From: CAZKAP01 sp964552195
GTDB lineage: Bacteria; Bacteroidota; Bacteroidia; Flavobacteriales; Flavobacteriaceae
Reading direction: 5' to 3'
Assembly: GCA_964552195.1 (NCBI GenBank)
Contig: CAZKFM010000004.1
Location: 124,001 to 188,000, forward strand
Length of the DNA: 64,000 nucleotides
Positions 16,300 to 24,911 of the stretch are shown piece after piece. The notes under the pieces were generated by a model, which had not been told where the DNA came from, did no database searches, and saw only the letters and a program-made list of their open reading frames with translations. The position numbers and the translations under genes are program-made. The first letter of the stretch is position 1; each line of letters begins with the position of its first letter.

Positions 16300-18504
16300 C
16301 TAAATCCTTGCTACCCGATCAATGCCACTGATTTGTTGCAGGTTTCGAATAAGCTTGGACAATATGGAGTTGTTTTTGACGATCACACCGATATGCCCCT
16401 TGAAGGTTCCACCTTCCGTATTAAATGTCAAATTTCGCATATTTACGTGCATGTGATCCGAAATTACACGGGTAATTTCGTTTACCAGGCCCAGGTTGTC
16501 GATGCCCGTTAGCTCAATATCGGCATTGAATTCCTCCCGGGTCGAATCGATCCAGCGGGCACTTATTATGCGATAGGCAAAATTAGATTGCAGTGAAATC
16601 GCATTGGGGCAGTCTTTTTTGTGAACCTTGATCCCGTCGTTTACCGTAATAAATCCGAAAACGGAATCTCCTGGAATCGGTTTACAACACTCCGCCAGGC
16701 GGTAGTCGAGCACCTCTTCTTCGCCACCGAATACCAACATGTCGTAATTGGCGGTGATCTCATCACTGGCGTAGTCCTTATTCGGGCTCTTTCGGCGGAT
16801 ACGATCTTTGAAGAAGTTGAGAATGGCATTGTGATACGAGGCCGAGAAGTCCTTGATGCGCTGGTTGTCAATATTGCCATTCCCCACCCGGTAAAACAGG
16901 TCCTGGCTGGTTTTGAGCTTGAAGAAATTCACCATCTTGTTCACGGTATCCTCGTTGAACTTGATCTTCTTGGCTCTGAGTTTTCTTCGCAGAATTTCCT
17001 TGCCTTCGGCGGCAATTTGCTTTTTCTCCTCTCTGAGTGAGGACTTAATTTTGGAAATGGCCCTGGCCGTATGTGCGTAGTCCAGCCAGTTCTGGTTGGG
17101 CTTGGCATTTTCAGAGGTAATGATTTCCACCTGGTCTCCGCTGTGCAGTACCGTATTGAGGGGAACCAGTTTTCCATTGACACGCGCCCCCCGGGTTCTG
17201 AGTCCGACTTCGGTATGCACGTGAAAGGCAAAATCCAGCGGGGTGGCACCCTTGGGCAGGGATTTGAGTTCGCCGTTTGGGGTAAACACAAATATTTCCT
17301 TGGAATACAGGTTGAGCTTGAATTCTTCTACAAAGTCCACCGCATTCCCATTGGCATTTTCCAGGGCTTCCTGCAAGCGGTTAAGCCATTCTTCTATACC
17401 CTTTTCCTTTTGATTTCCGTGTTTGTATTTGAAATGAGCTGCATATCCCTTCTCTGCAATTTCGTGCATGCGTTCGCTCCGGATTTGAACTTCCACCCAG
17501 CGTTCTCCAGGCCCGACCACGGTAACGTGCAGGGCTTCATAACCTGTTGATTTTGGAGACGTGATCCAGTCTCGCAGCCTGACTGGGTTCGGGGTGAAAT
17601 GGTCGGTAACGATGGAGTAGATTTTCCAGGCCATGAACTTCTCCTGTTCGGGCTCGCATTTATAGATGATGCGTATGGCGAACTTATCGTAGATTTCGTC
17701 AAACCTCAAATTTTGCGCCTTCATCTTCCTGCGGATGGACGAAATGGACTTCATTCGCCCTTTGATCGTACATTCCAGGTGTTCCTTCTCCAGGGAATTC
17801 TGAATCACATCGGCAAAGTCTTTCAGATAGCGCTCATTGGCCGGCAGTATATCGGTTACCTTGGCCTGTATATCCTTGTAGACCTCGGGTTCTGTATATT
17901 TCAGGGAGAGGTCTTCGAGTTGGGTCTTGATGTTGTAGAGCCCAATGCGATGCGCCAGTGGTGCATAGATGTACAGGGTTTCTGAGGCGATTTTCACCTG
18001 CTTTTCCTCAGGCATCGACTCCATGGTGAGCATATTGTGATACCGATCGGCGATTTTGATAAGGATTACCCTAACATCGTCGTGCAGGGTGAGCAACATC
18101 TTTCGGAAATTCTCCGCCTGCTGGCTGATGTCCTTGTCTTTCTTGAGATGGGATATCTTGGTAAGTCCATTGACAATCCTGGCCACGGTATCGCCGAAAA
18201 GGCGCTCGATGTCTGCCAGGGTATAGGAAGTGTCCTCCACCACGTCATGCAGTAGGGCCGACGCTATGGATACCCCGTCCAGTCCGATTTCAGAGGCCAC
18301 TATTCGGGCTACAGCTATAGGATGAAAGATATAGGCCTCACCGGATTTTCGGTACTGACCCCTGTGCGCATCGACAGCGACATCGAAGGCTGAACGGATC
18401 AGCCTTTTGTCTTCCTGAGTCAGGGATTGATAACTGTCCCTGAGAAGTTCCTTATACTGTCTTGCAATTTCTTTGCTTTCCTGATCCTGTACATTCTCAA
18501 TCAT
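16300..18504 (-). CDS. rsh: RelA/SpoT homologue, bifunctional (p)ppGpp synthetase/hydrolase
   Basis: 734 residues. Order: HD hydrolase domain (about 45-200, with the metal motif LLHDVVEDT), synthetase domain (about 250-380, with GRMKSISSIRRKM, YDKFAIRII, GYEALHV and EVQIRSERMHEIAEKG), TGS domain (from IFVFTPNGE), cysteine region (AECCKPIPGD and HKKDCPN) and C-terminal ACT domain. Both catalytic halves look intact. The motif usually written RxKD reads RLRD here. Known: long RSH enzymes make and degrade the stringent-response alarmone. It heads the long minus-strand run (fur, purA, OstA and onward) and has a good -7 box 28 bases upstream. Confidence 0.96.
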   Translation of the reverse strand: MIENVQDQESKEIARQYKELLRDSYQSLTQEDKRLIRSAFDVAVDAHRGQYRKSGEAYIFHPIAVARIVASEIGLDGVSIASALLHDVVEDTSYTLADIERLFGDTVARIVNGLTKISHLKKDKDISQQAENFRKMLLTLHDDVRVILIKIADRYHNMLTMESMPEEKQVKIASETLYIYAPLAHRIGLYNIKTQLEDLSLKYTEPEVYKDIQAKVTDILPANERYLKDFADVIQNSLEKEHLECTIKGRMKSISSIRRKMKAQNLRFDEIYDKFAIRIIYKCEPEQEKFMAWKIYSIVTDHFTPNPVRLRDWITSPKSTGYEALHVTVVGPGERWVEVQIRSERMHEIAEKGYAAHFKYKHGNQKEKGIEEWLNRLQEALENANGNAVDFVEEFKLNLYSKEIFVFTPNGELKSLPKGATPLDFAFHVHTEVGLRTRGARVNGKLVPLNTVLHSGDQVEIITSENAKPNQNWLDYAHTARAISKIKSSLREEKKQIAAEGKEILRRKLRAKKIKFNEDTVNKMVNFFKLKTSQDLFYRVGNGNIDNQRIKDFSASYHNAILNFFKDRIRRKSPNKDYASDEITANYDMLVFGGEEEVLDYRLAECCKPIPGDSVFGFITVNDGIKVHKKDCPNAISLQSNFAYRIISARWIDSTREEFNADIELTGIDNLGLVNEITRVISDHMHVNMRNLTFNTEGGTFKGHIGVIVKNNSILSKLIRNLQQISGIDRVARI

Positions 18505-18531
18505 GCAAAGTTTCCTTTTACCGTAATCTTA

Positions 18532-18539
18532 CAAAGATA
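18532..18539 (-). promoter_or_regulatory. TAnnTTTG -7 box of rsh
   Basis: TATCTTTG on the minus strand, an exact match to the Bacteroidetes -7 consensus, ending 27 bases upstream of the rsh ATG. No clear TTG element is seen at the expected distance; GGTTAA is the nearest candidate. Confidence 0.55.
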
Positions 18540-18588
18540 CTAATTTACGATCTTAACCCATAAATCTAAACACCTGTAAAATAAGGGG

Positions 18589-19386
18589 TTACAATAGTCG
18601 CCTCTGGCGCACGGCCTCAAAGATCAAAATCGCGGCCGATACTGATAGGTTCAGGGAATCGACGATACCCGACATGGGAATGATGAGTTGGGTCTCCGAG
18701 GCCTCTAGCCACTCGGGGCTGAGTCCCTTATCTTCTGCACCCATAACCAGCGCGGTCGGGCCGGTCAGGTCGGCCTCGTAATAGGGTACAGATCCGGTCA
18801 ATGCTGAAGCGTACACTCCGATCCCCTTCGACCTGAGGAAGTTTAGAATCTCAGAGGTTCCACCCACGGCAACCGGCAGGTGAAAGACACCCCCCAGACT
18901 GGAGCGAATACATTGAGGATTATAGATGTCGCAGCGGGGTTCCGCGAGGAGCACGCCATCGATGCCGGCTGCATCTGCCGTCCTGAACAGGGCACCCAGG
19001 TTTCCGGGTTTTTCGGCCGATTCGGCGACCAGTATGAGTGGTTTCTCTTTACTTATGCTAAAGGATCCCAGGCTGTGGTCGGGTGTCTGCAGTACTGCCA
19101 GTATGCCCTCACTGCTCCCTCTGAGAGCCATCTTCTCATAGAGTGAAGGGGGGATCTCTGCGAATTCGACGGTATCCAGCAGTCTTTGGAGAACCGGACC
19201 GGGAGGTCCCAGCAGACTCGGGCAGACAAATACTTCCTCGAAGGTATAGCCCGATTTCAGGGCACGTTCCACTTCCCGGCGTCCCTCGACGGAACAAAGG
19301 GAAAGTTTCTTCCGCACCCTCGATTTTTCCCTGAGCAGCTGGTAAAGCCTGACGGCATCGTTACGGGTACTCCGTATTTCCTTCAT
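18589..19386 (-). CDS. TrmH family (SpoU) RNA 2'-O-methyltransferase
   Basis: 265 residues from the ATG at 19386. The N-terminal substrate-binding domain (to about 95) is followed by the SPOUT knotted domain with all three motifs: EKPGNLGALFRTADA, LVMGAEDKGLS and IPMSGIVDSLNLSVSAAI. Known: these enzymes methylate ribose 2'-O in tRNA or rRNA using SAM. The exact target (for example G2251-like or tRNA G18-like) cannot be read. I choose 19386 over an in-frame start at 19413 because MKEIRSTRN is the usual N-terminus. It ends close to the rsh promoter region. Confidence 0.92.
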   Translation of the reverse strand: MKEIRSTRNDAVRLYQLLREKSRVRKKLSLCSVEGRREVERALKSGYTFEEVFVCPSLLGPPGPVLQRLLDTVEFAEIPPSLYEKMALRGSSEGILAVLQTPDHSLGSFSISKEKPLILVAESAEKPGNLGALFRTADAAGIDGVLLAEPRCDIYNPQCIRSSLGGVFHLPVAVGGTSEILNFLRSKGIGVYASALTGSVPYYEADLTGPTALVMGAEDKGLSPEWLEASETQLIIPMSGIVDSLNLSVSAAILIFEAVRQRRLL

Positions 19387-19422
19387 TCGAACTTCAGCTA
19401 ATGCGAAAGACAACCGCAGCCA

Positions 19423-20757
19423 CTAGTCCTCCACCGGACTGCCATATTTCGCCATGTACCTTTTCCAAAGGCGGGTCTGGTGGGTTTCCAGAGAAATCCT
19501 GCGTCCATCGATAAACGCGTGCGTCAGTTTATTCCCCATGACTTCGAGCGCACTGCCCTCAGAGACGAAAAGGGTAGCACTCTTGCCGGTTTCCAAAGAG
19601 CCGTAGTTCGACCCTATGCCCAGTATTTCTGCTGTGTTGTAGCTGACCATGGAAAGTGCTGTTTCTTCGTCTACTCCCTGACTGAGGAGTTGTCCGGCGA
19701 AGAAGGGAAGATTGCGCGTCTCCCAGTTCGACATGCTGCTGTTCTGTATGCCTACCCGGAGCCCGAGATCGTTCAGGATGCGGGGTAATTTATACGTATA
19801 ATCGTAGTCATTGTCGTCCATCCCGGGCAGGCTATGGGTTTGCGAAACCAGGACGGGTATGTCATTGTTTTTTAGAAAAGAGGAGACCCTGGGTGCCTCG
19901 TAGCCACCGACGAGAACGATTTTTTCGATTCCGTATTTTTTGAGCAGGGTAATGCCGTCTTCGATTTCCCGTGCCCCGTCGGCATAGAGGTAAACCCGTT
20001 TTTTACCCGTGAAAGCCCCCTTCATGGCCTGGTGGTCCAGCTGAAGGTCAGGTTTTCCAGCCGAATGGTAGGCCTTACTCGTGGCCAGGAATTCCTCTAT
20101 TTTTTCAATGGTTTCTCCATATTCCTTGTTGGGGTACCTGCCCGGGGCCTCTCCCAGCCACGATCGTCCCCTCCTGAAATAATCCGGCCAGTTCATATGA
20201 ATGCCATCATCGGCCTTGACTGCGGCATCCTGCCAGTTCCAGGCATCGAGTTGTACGATGGACGAGGTGCCGGACATGATTCCACCCACCGGAGTAGTCT
20301 GAGCAAGGAGAACACCATTCGGGCGCATGCTCTCCACTACCTTGGACTCGGCATTGTAGGCGACGAGACTGCGAACATGAGGAATAAAGTCCCCGATTTC
20401 GTCCTGGTCCACGCTGGCTCTTACCTGTCCGACTTCTACGAGTCCAAGGGTATTACAGGGTGCAATCAGGCCAGGGTATACATGTTTACCGGAGACATCA
20501 ATGATTTCGTACTGGCCTGAATCCGGTGCTTGCGAGGCGGGACCTGCATAGGTAATCCGCCCTTGATCGAAATCCAGAATACCTTGTTCGATTACGGTTC
20601 CATTGCCCACGTGAATGGTGCCTCCAGTAAGGCGTATGGGTCCGGTTTGAACTTCTCCCGGAACCTGCTGAGCCTGCAGGGTGAGCGCCAGAGCCAGGGA
20701 AAGGGTCAGCAGACCGTTCCGAAGCGCTCTTGGTATAGCGATGTTAAAATACTTCAT
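19423..20757 (-). CDS. Amidohydrolase-like protein lacking metal ligands
   Basis: 444 residues with a signal peptide (1-29, ending LTLQAQQ). The fold follows metal-dependent amidohydrolases: beta-sandwich start (LTGGTIHVGNGTVIEQG), KHVYPGLI leading into the barrel, and the C-terminal return GSLETGKSATLFV. The catalytic sites are gone. The HxH that should follow YPGLI reads APCNTLG, and the active-site aspartate region reads VGIQNSS where the neighbour has VAINSDD. I infer a periplasmic pseudoenzyme or partner subunit. It is encoded 7 bases downstream of the two-domain amidohydrolase and probably acts with it. Confidence 0.85.
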   Translation of the reverse strand: MKYFNIAIPRALRNGLLTLSLALALTLQAQQVPGEVQTGPIRLTGGTIHVGNGTVIEQGILDFDQGRITYAGPASQAPDSGQYEIIDVSGKHVYPGLIAPCNTLGLVEVGQVRASVDQDEIGDFIPHVRSLVAYNAESKVVESMRPNGVLLAQTTPVGGIMSGTSSIVQLDAWNWQDAAVKADDGIHMNWPDYFRRGRSWLGEAPGRYPNKEYGETIEKIEEFLATSKAYHSAGKPDLQLDHQAMKGAFTGKKRVYLYADGAREIEDGITLLKKYGIEKIVLVGGYEAPRVSSFLKNNDIPVLVSQTHSLPGMDDNDYDYTYKLPRILNDLGLRVGIQNSSMSNWETRNLPFFAGQLLSQGVDEETALSMVSYNTAEILGIGSNYGSLETGKSATLFVSEGSALEVMGNKLTHAFIDGRRISLETHQTRLWKRYMAKYGSPVED

Positions 20758-20764
20758 GACAGAA

Positions 20765-23725
20765 TTATAAGGTGTTGCAGGTAAAGCGAGATTTTCTCTT
20801 GTTGCTGGGAACCTCGGTGGGACGTCCCTTTTTTCCGGAGTCCAGCATTTGGTTGATGAGTTCCGAACGCTCTTTTTTCACGGACTCCCTGAGTTGCCGG
20901 TCCGATTCCAGATCGAAATACACGGCGCCCTCGATAATGGTTTTGTCGGCCTTGGCCCTCATGCTCATGGGATGATCCGTCCAAAGCACCAGATCAGCCA
21001 TTTTTCCTTTTTCCAGGGAACCTACCAAATGGTCTATATGGAGGAGTCTAGCGGGATTAAGTGTTACGGTCTTCCACGCTTCAATCTCGCTCATGCCCCC
21101 GTACTTCATTGTTTTGCCAGCTTCCTGATTAAGTCTTCGGGACATCTCTGCGTCATCTGAATTGATCGCCACGGTTACTCCCTGACTGTTCATGATGGCC
21201 GCGTTGTAAGGTATGGCGTCATTTACTTCGTACTTATAGGCCCACCAGTCGCTGAAGGTCGACCCCCCGGCTCCGTGCGCGGCCATGATGTCGGCTACCT
21301 TGTACCCTTCGAGTATGTGGGTAAAGGTATTCACCCGGAAATTGAAGCGCTCGGCCACCTTCATCAGCATATTGATCTCACTCTGTACGTAGGAGTGGCA
21401 ACTGATAAATCGCTCTCCCTGCAGAATCTGGGCAATGACTTCCAGTTCTTCATCCACGCGGTAGGGTTTACCGGACTCTTTCTTTTTAAGGTATTCCTGC
21501 CCTCGCGAAAAGTAATCCACGAAAACCTGTTCGACTCCCATACGGGTCTGTGGGAAGCGATTACGGCTTCCCCAGTTGGATTGTTTGACGTTTTCTCCGA
21601 GTGCAAACTTGATAAAACGGGCTGCCTGCTCGAAAATCATGTCCTCGGCATTTTCTCCCCATTTGAGTTTGATGATGGAGGAACGTCCTCCTATAGGGTT
21701 GGCAGAACCGTGGAGTTGCTGTATGGTAGTCACCCCTCCGGCCAGGTTGCGGTAGATATCCGCATCTTTGGGGTCGATGACCTCTTTCATGCGCACTTCC
21801 GCACTGGAATTATGGCCAGATTCGTTTACCGAAAGCAGGGCGATGTGGGAATGCTCGTCTATGATGCCGGCCGTCAGGTGCTTACCCGTGGCATCGATTT
21901 CCCGTGCTCCACGCGCCCTGAGGTCTTTACCAATATCCCGTATAATCCCATTGGATATCCAGACATCCGTTTCTTGAAGGATTTCATTTCCCGTCCATAC
22001 GGTGGCATTCCTGAACACCATGTCCTCGGCTTCAGGAATTGAATTCCGGCCGAAGGCCGTATTGGGATATGTGATAGGCATGACCTTGCGGGTTTCTGGT
22101 TCCCCCGCTTTTTCGTTGCCCTTCATTTTTTCGTCGGATTCTTTTGCGGCTCCGGTGTATTCCAGGATGGCCTCAGATTCGCTTCCGTCTTCGTAAGCGA
22201 TGATACCTGTGAGGCTAATGCGCGAAGCCGGGGATTTTGCGCTGAAACGGTCAAAGCGGGTTGCGGAACTGTCCTTGAATCGGATGTGAACCCAGCTGTC
22301 CTTGAAAAGGACCTCGGCTTTGAGTTCCTGCCCCAATCTCGATGCTTTTGCAACGGGTTTTTCCTGACTTCCCGTGAGCTCAAAAAGAGTGGTTCCCCGT
22401 TTGTCACGAAAGGAATAGTTACCTCGTATATCGGTCTCGGGCTCTGATTCTACCTCGTAGCGCGTACCCATTACCCAGTTTTCCAATATTTGACTTTCCC
22501 GATCGAAAACAGGATCGGTGGTTACGATAAAATTAGCGAGATAGCCTTGGCGGATGGCCCCCAGTTCCTCCTGTTTCCCCAGGAACAGCGCCGGAACCGT
22601 GGTAAGTGAGGCCAGAGCATCCTCTTCACTCAGACCGAAACGGATGGCCTCCCGCACCTTCTCGAGAAAATCCTCCTTCTTTTTTAGTCCGTGAGAGGAT
22701 AATGCCATCTGGAGACCGGCCTCCTTGACGCGCGCCGGATTAGAGGGAGCCTGATTCCAGTACCTCATTTGTGTCAATGGAATTCGACTGGCTGAGAAGG
22801 GGTCCGATACATCGTAGGCATCAGGGAAATTGACCGGTAATACCAGGCGCGCTTGGAGTTGCTTGAGCTCTGGGGTATACTCGAATTCATCCCCACCACC
22901 CAGAATTACATAGTCACGCCCGAACTGAGTGCCGAGTTTGGCTGCTCGGACCGGATTGCCATTGCCTCCTGCATCGAAGAAAGGGATCAGGACACGTTGG
23001 CTCCATAGAGCATTCAACGCCCGGTCACTCTCTGCTCCGGAATGGTTTGAAAACCATTCTAGATCGTAGTGCAGCTGCCGGAGAAGGGCGAGTGCTCCCA
23101 TAAGCGATGTCGGGTAACTCTGTCGGCTTTGTATACTCTTAGTGAACGAAAAATAGCTTCCGGATTGATTCAAGAGGATGTGGTTGTCATCCTTGAGCCC
23201 CAATAGAACGCCGGTTCCCCTGGCTATCCCGTCCGAAACATGGGCGTTGACGACCCCAAAGCCCTGTGAGCGCAGGGCCCTGGCCGTTGAAGTATCGTAT
23301 TCCAGACTCTCTGATGCCTGCTGTTCCGACCGTATGTGATCGTTCCAGTAGTAGCCTTCCCGGGTAGGATCGTATATATCACTTTGTCCGCCCCCACTGG
23401 CCCGTTGCAATTTTTTCATGGAGAAATCCGAGAAGAGCTCAATGAACGACGGATAGATGTGTTTGCCCTTCAATTCCTGAACAACAGCCTCTTTCGGTAT
23501 CTCCACAGACTGGCCCACTTCACTGATTCTGCCGTTTTCTACCAGCAGAGTGGCATTTTCGATGATCCTGCCGGGCTCTGCGTGAACAGTGGCACCTGTA
23601 AATGCCCGCGGAACATCCTGTGTTCTTTTAATACCCGTATGGCTGGGAGCATATACCTGTCCAAAAGACCACAGGCATCCTGCCAGGAAGGTCCCGGTGA
23701 GGCAGGCTATTCGTACTAAGTGCAT
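20765..23725 (-). CDS. Two-domain amidohydrolase, only the second domain intact
   Basis: 986 residues with a signal peptide (about 1-23). Two amidohydrolase-like halves. In the first (about 40-430) the metal HxH is missing (KHIYPSFIELFSDF) and the later ligands are not seen. The second (about 560-950) has the full set: HxH in IDEHSHI, histidines in ISCHSYV and NTFTHILEG, and the catalytic aspartate in AINSDDAE. Known: periplasmic members hydrolyse amide or peptide-like bonds; large two-domain forms of this kind occur in Bacteroidota, substrate unknown. A good promoter lies just upstream (23753-23783). Together with the next gene this makes three domains, one active. Confidence 0.88.
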   Translation of the reverse strand: MHLVRIACLTGTFLAGCLWSFGQVYAPSHTGIKRTQDVPRAFTGATVHAEPGRIIENATLLVENGRISEVGQSVEIPKEAVVQELKGKHIYPSFIELFSDFSMKKLQRASGGGQSDIYDPTREGYYWNDHIRSEQQASESLEYDTSTARALRSQGFGVVNAHVSDGIARGTGVLLGLKDDNHILLNQSGSYFSFTKSIQSRQSYPTSLMGALALLRQLHYDLEWFSNHSGAESDRALNALWSQRVLIPFFDAGGNGNPVRAAKLGTQFGRDYVILGGGDEFEYTPELKQLQARLVLPVNFPDAYDVSDPFSASRIPLTQMRYWNQAPSNPARVKEAGLQMALSSHGLKKKEDFLEKVREAIRFGLSEEDALASLTTVPALFLGKQEELGAIRQGYLANFIVTTDPVFDRESQILENWVMGTRYEVESEPETDIRGNYSFRDKRGTTLFELTGSQEKPVAKASRLGQELKAEVLFKDSWVHIRFKDSSATRFDRFSAKSPASRISLTGIIAYEDGSESEAILEYTGAAKESDEKMKGNEKAGEPETRKVMPITYPNTAFGRNSIPEAEDMVFRNATVWTGNEILQETDVWISNGIIRDIGKDLRARGAREIDATGKHLTAGIIDEHSHIALLSVNESGHNSSAEVRMKEVIDPKDADIYRNLAGGVTTIQQLHGSANPIGGRSSIIKLKWGENAEDMIFEQAARFIKFALGENVKQSNWGSRNRFPQTRMGVEQVFVDYFSRGQEYLKKKESGKPYRVDEELEVIAQILQGERFISCHSYVQSEINMLMKVAERFNFRVNTFTHILEGYKVADIMAAHGAGGSTFSDWWAYKYEVNDAIPYNAAIMNSQGVTVAINSDDAEMSRRLNQEAGKTMKYGGMSEIEAWKTVTLNPARLLHIDHLVGSLEKGKMADLVLWTDHPMSMRAKADKTIIEGAVYFDLESDRQLRESVKKERSELINQMLDSGKKGRPTEVPSNKRKSRFTCNTL

Positions 23726-23752
23726 AGAAATGGTTATGAAGAATTACATGGC

Positions 23753-23783
23753 TAAAAGTAACGCTAATGGTGACTCGTTCCAA
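23753..23783 (-). promoter_or_regulatory. Promoter of the amidohydrolase pair
   Basis: On the minus strand, TTG (23783-23781), a 20-base spacer, then TACTTTTA (23760-23753), one mismatch from TAnnTTTG. The ATG at 23725 is 27 bases downstream. Confidence 0.65.
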
Positions 23784-23804
23784 ATTCGTGCCTGTGTGGA
23801 ATCA

Positions 23805-24893
23805 CTAGAATCCGAAGCTCCGGTGATAACCGATCAAAAGACCTACTACCCGGCTGTAGGAACGAATGCCCTGGGGTTGCCGGTTGATTTTTAGGAAGGC
23901 GTCGAAAGCATTTTCGAAGTACCTACTCAGTGGGTTCTCATAGGCCTCCCGGTATTTCTGTAGTTCCCGGTATTGTTCCTTGATCCCCAGAGGCAATTCC
24001 TCCCATATCTTCTGAAAGGCATCGGGATCCCTCCTTCGGAGTTCGGCCAAGACGTACCGCAGTGCACCCGTGTACCCTGAGTATCTGAAGTATGGGTCCG
24101 GATTCCGGATGGATACGAGCTGGCCTATAAAATTAGTATCCCCCTCGGCCGCAAACCCCAGTTGGTGGGCCGCTTCGTGTCCACTGAGAACAGGTGCTGA
24201 GAATATGGGTACGTTTTCATTAACCTGGGCCTCATTGGTAAAGGGGTTCAGATATCCACCGTAACCCATGTAGCTCAGTGGAGTGCTGTACAGGCTACCC
24301 TTGATGGAACCCCCGCTGCGCCGCGCCCAGGGCCACTCCTTTTGGAGTTCGGAGTAGCCCGTAACGGTCATTGAATATATTTCCCGATGATCGTAAGGCA
24401 GGGTAACCAGGCTGTCCCTATGGGCTAAGTCCATTTGAAATTCTGTTGATTTCACAGTGAGGTAGGTTGCGAATTGCTCTAGCTCCTCGTTGGTGTAGCG
24501 GACATCAATACCCAAAGTATCTTCCAGGCTCACCCGATAATAATTCAGTCCCCACAACAGATAAAAAGCACCGATAAGCATTGCCAGTCCATTTAGTGAT
24601 CTTCTAAGCACTGAGCACAGCTTACCCGGTCTGCGCATATGCCTGAGGTTACGGTAGAAGAAACGAAGCACATTCAGCAATAACAGGGTGTAGAGCAAGT
24701 CACCCACGGAGAATGGAACCCAGCCCAGGAAAAACCTGAGCCCGGCACTCAGATACGGGTACAGACCGCGACTGTACAACCCTTCCACCAGACCCGGAAA
24801 AAAACTGATCAGTCCAATTGAGGCCAAGACCAGAGGGAGGGGAAGCCAGCGCCTCCAATCTTGGTATACTGAACGAAAATCACTCCATTTCAT
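23805..24893 (-). CDS. DUF3810 membrane protein with HExxH motif
   Basis: 362 residues. Three N-terminal hydrophobic segments (about 17-37, 50-75, 98-118) are followed by a soluble domain. That domain contains H239-E240-x-x-H243-x-x-G246-x-x-x-E250 (HEAAHQLGFAAE), the arrangement of zinc metalloproteases. Family knowledge is limited to the DUF3810 name; no activity is established to my knowledge. Inferred: a membrane-anchored zinc peptidase acting at or outside the inner membrane. It lies 18 bases downstream of the cyclophilin-FKBP gene in the same direction, so it probably belongs to the nrnA-gldI-PPIase transcription unit. Confidence 0.85.
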   Translation of the reverse strand: MKWSDFRSVYQDWRRWLPLPLVLASIGLISFFPGLVEGLYSRGLYPYLSAGLRFFLGWVPFSVGDLLYTLLLLNVLRFFYRNLRHMRRPGKLCSVLRRSLNGLAMLIGAFYLLWGLNYYRVSLEDTLGIDVRYTNEELEQFATYLTVKSTEFQMDLAHRDSLVTLPYDHREIYSMTVTGYSELQKEWPWARRSGGSIKGSLYSTPLSYMGYGGYLNPFTNEAQVNENVPIFSAPVLSGHEAAHQLGFAAEGDTNFIGQLVSIRNPDPYFRYSGYTGALRYVLAELRRRDPDAFQKIWEELPLGIKEQYRELQKYREAYENPLSRYFENAFDAFLKINRQPQGIRSYSRVVGLLIGYHRSFGF

Positions 24894-24911
24894 GCGTAAA
24901 GGTTTCCGGCT

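Noticed and set aside
21275..22042. Open frame of 255 codons on the plus strand
   Set aside because: Antisense to the intact second domain of the large amidohydrolase; composition is that of a shadow frame.
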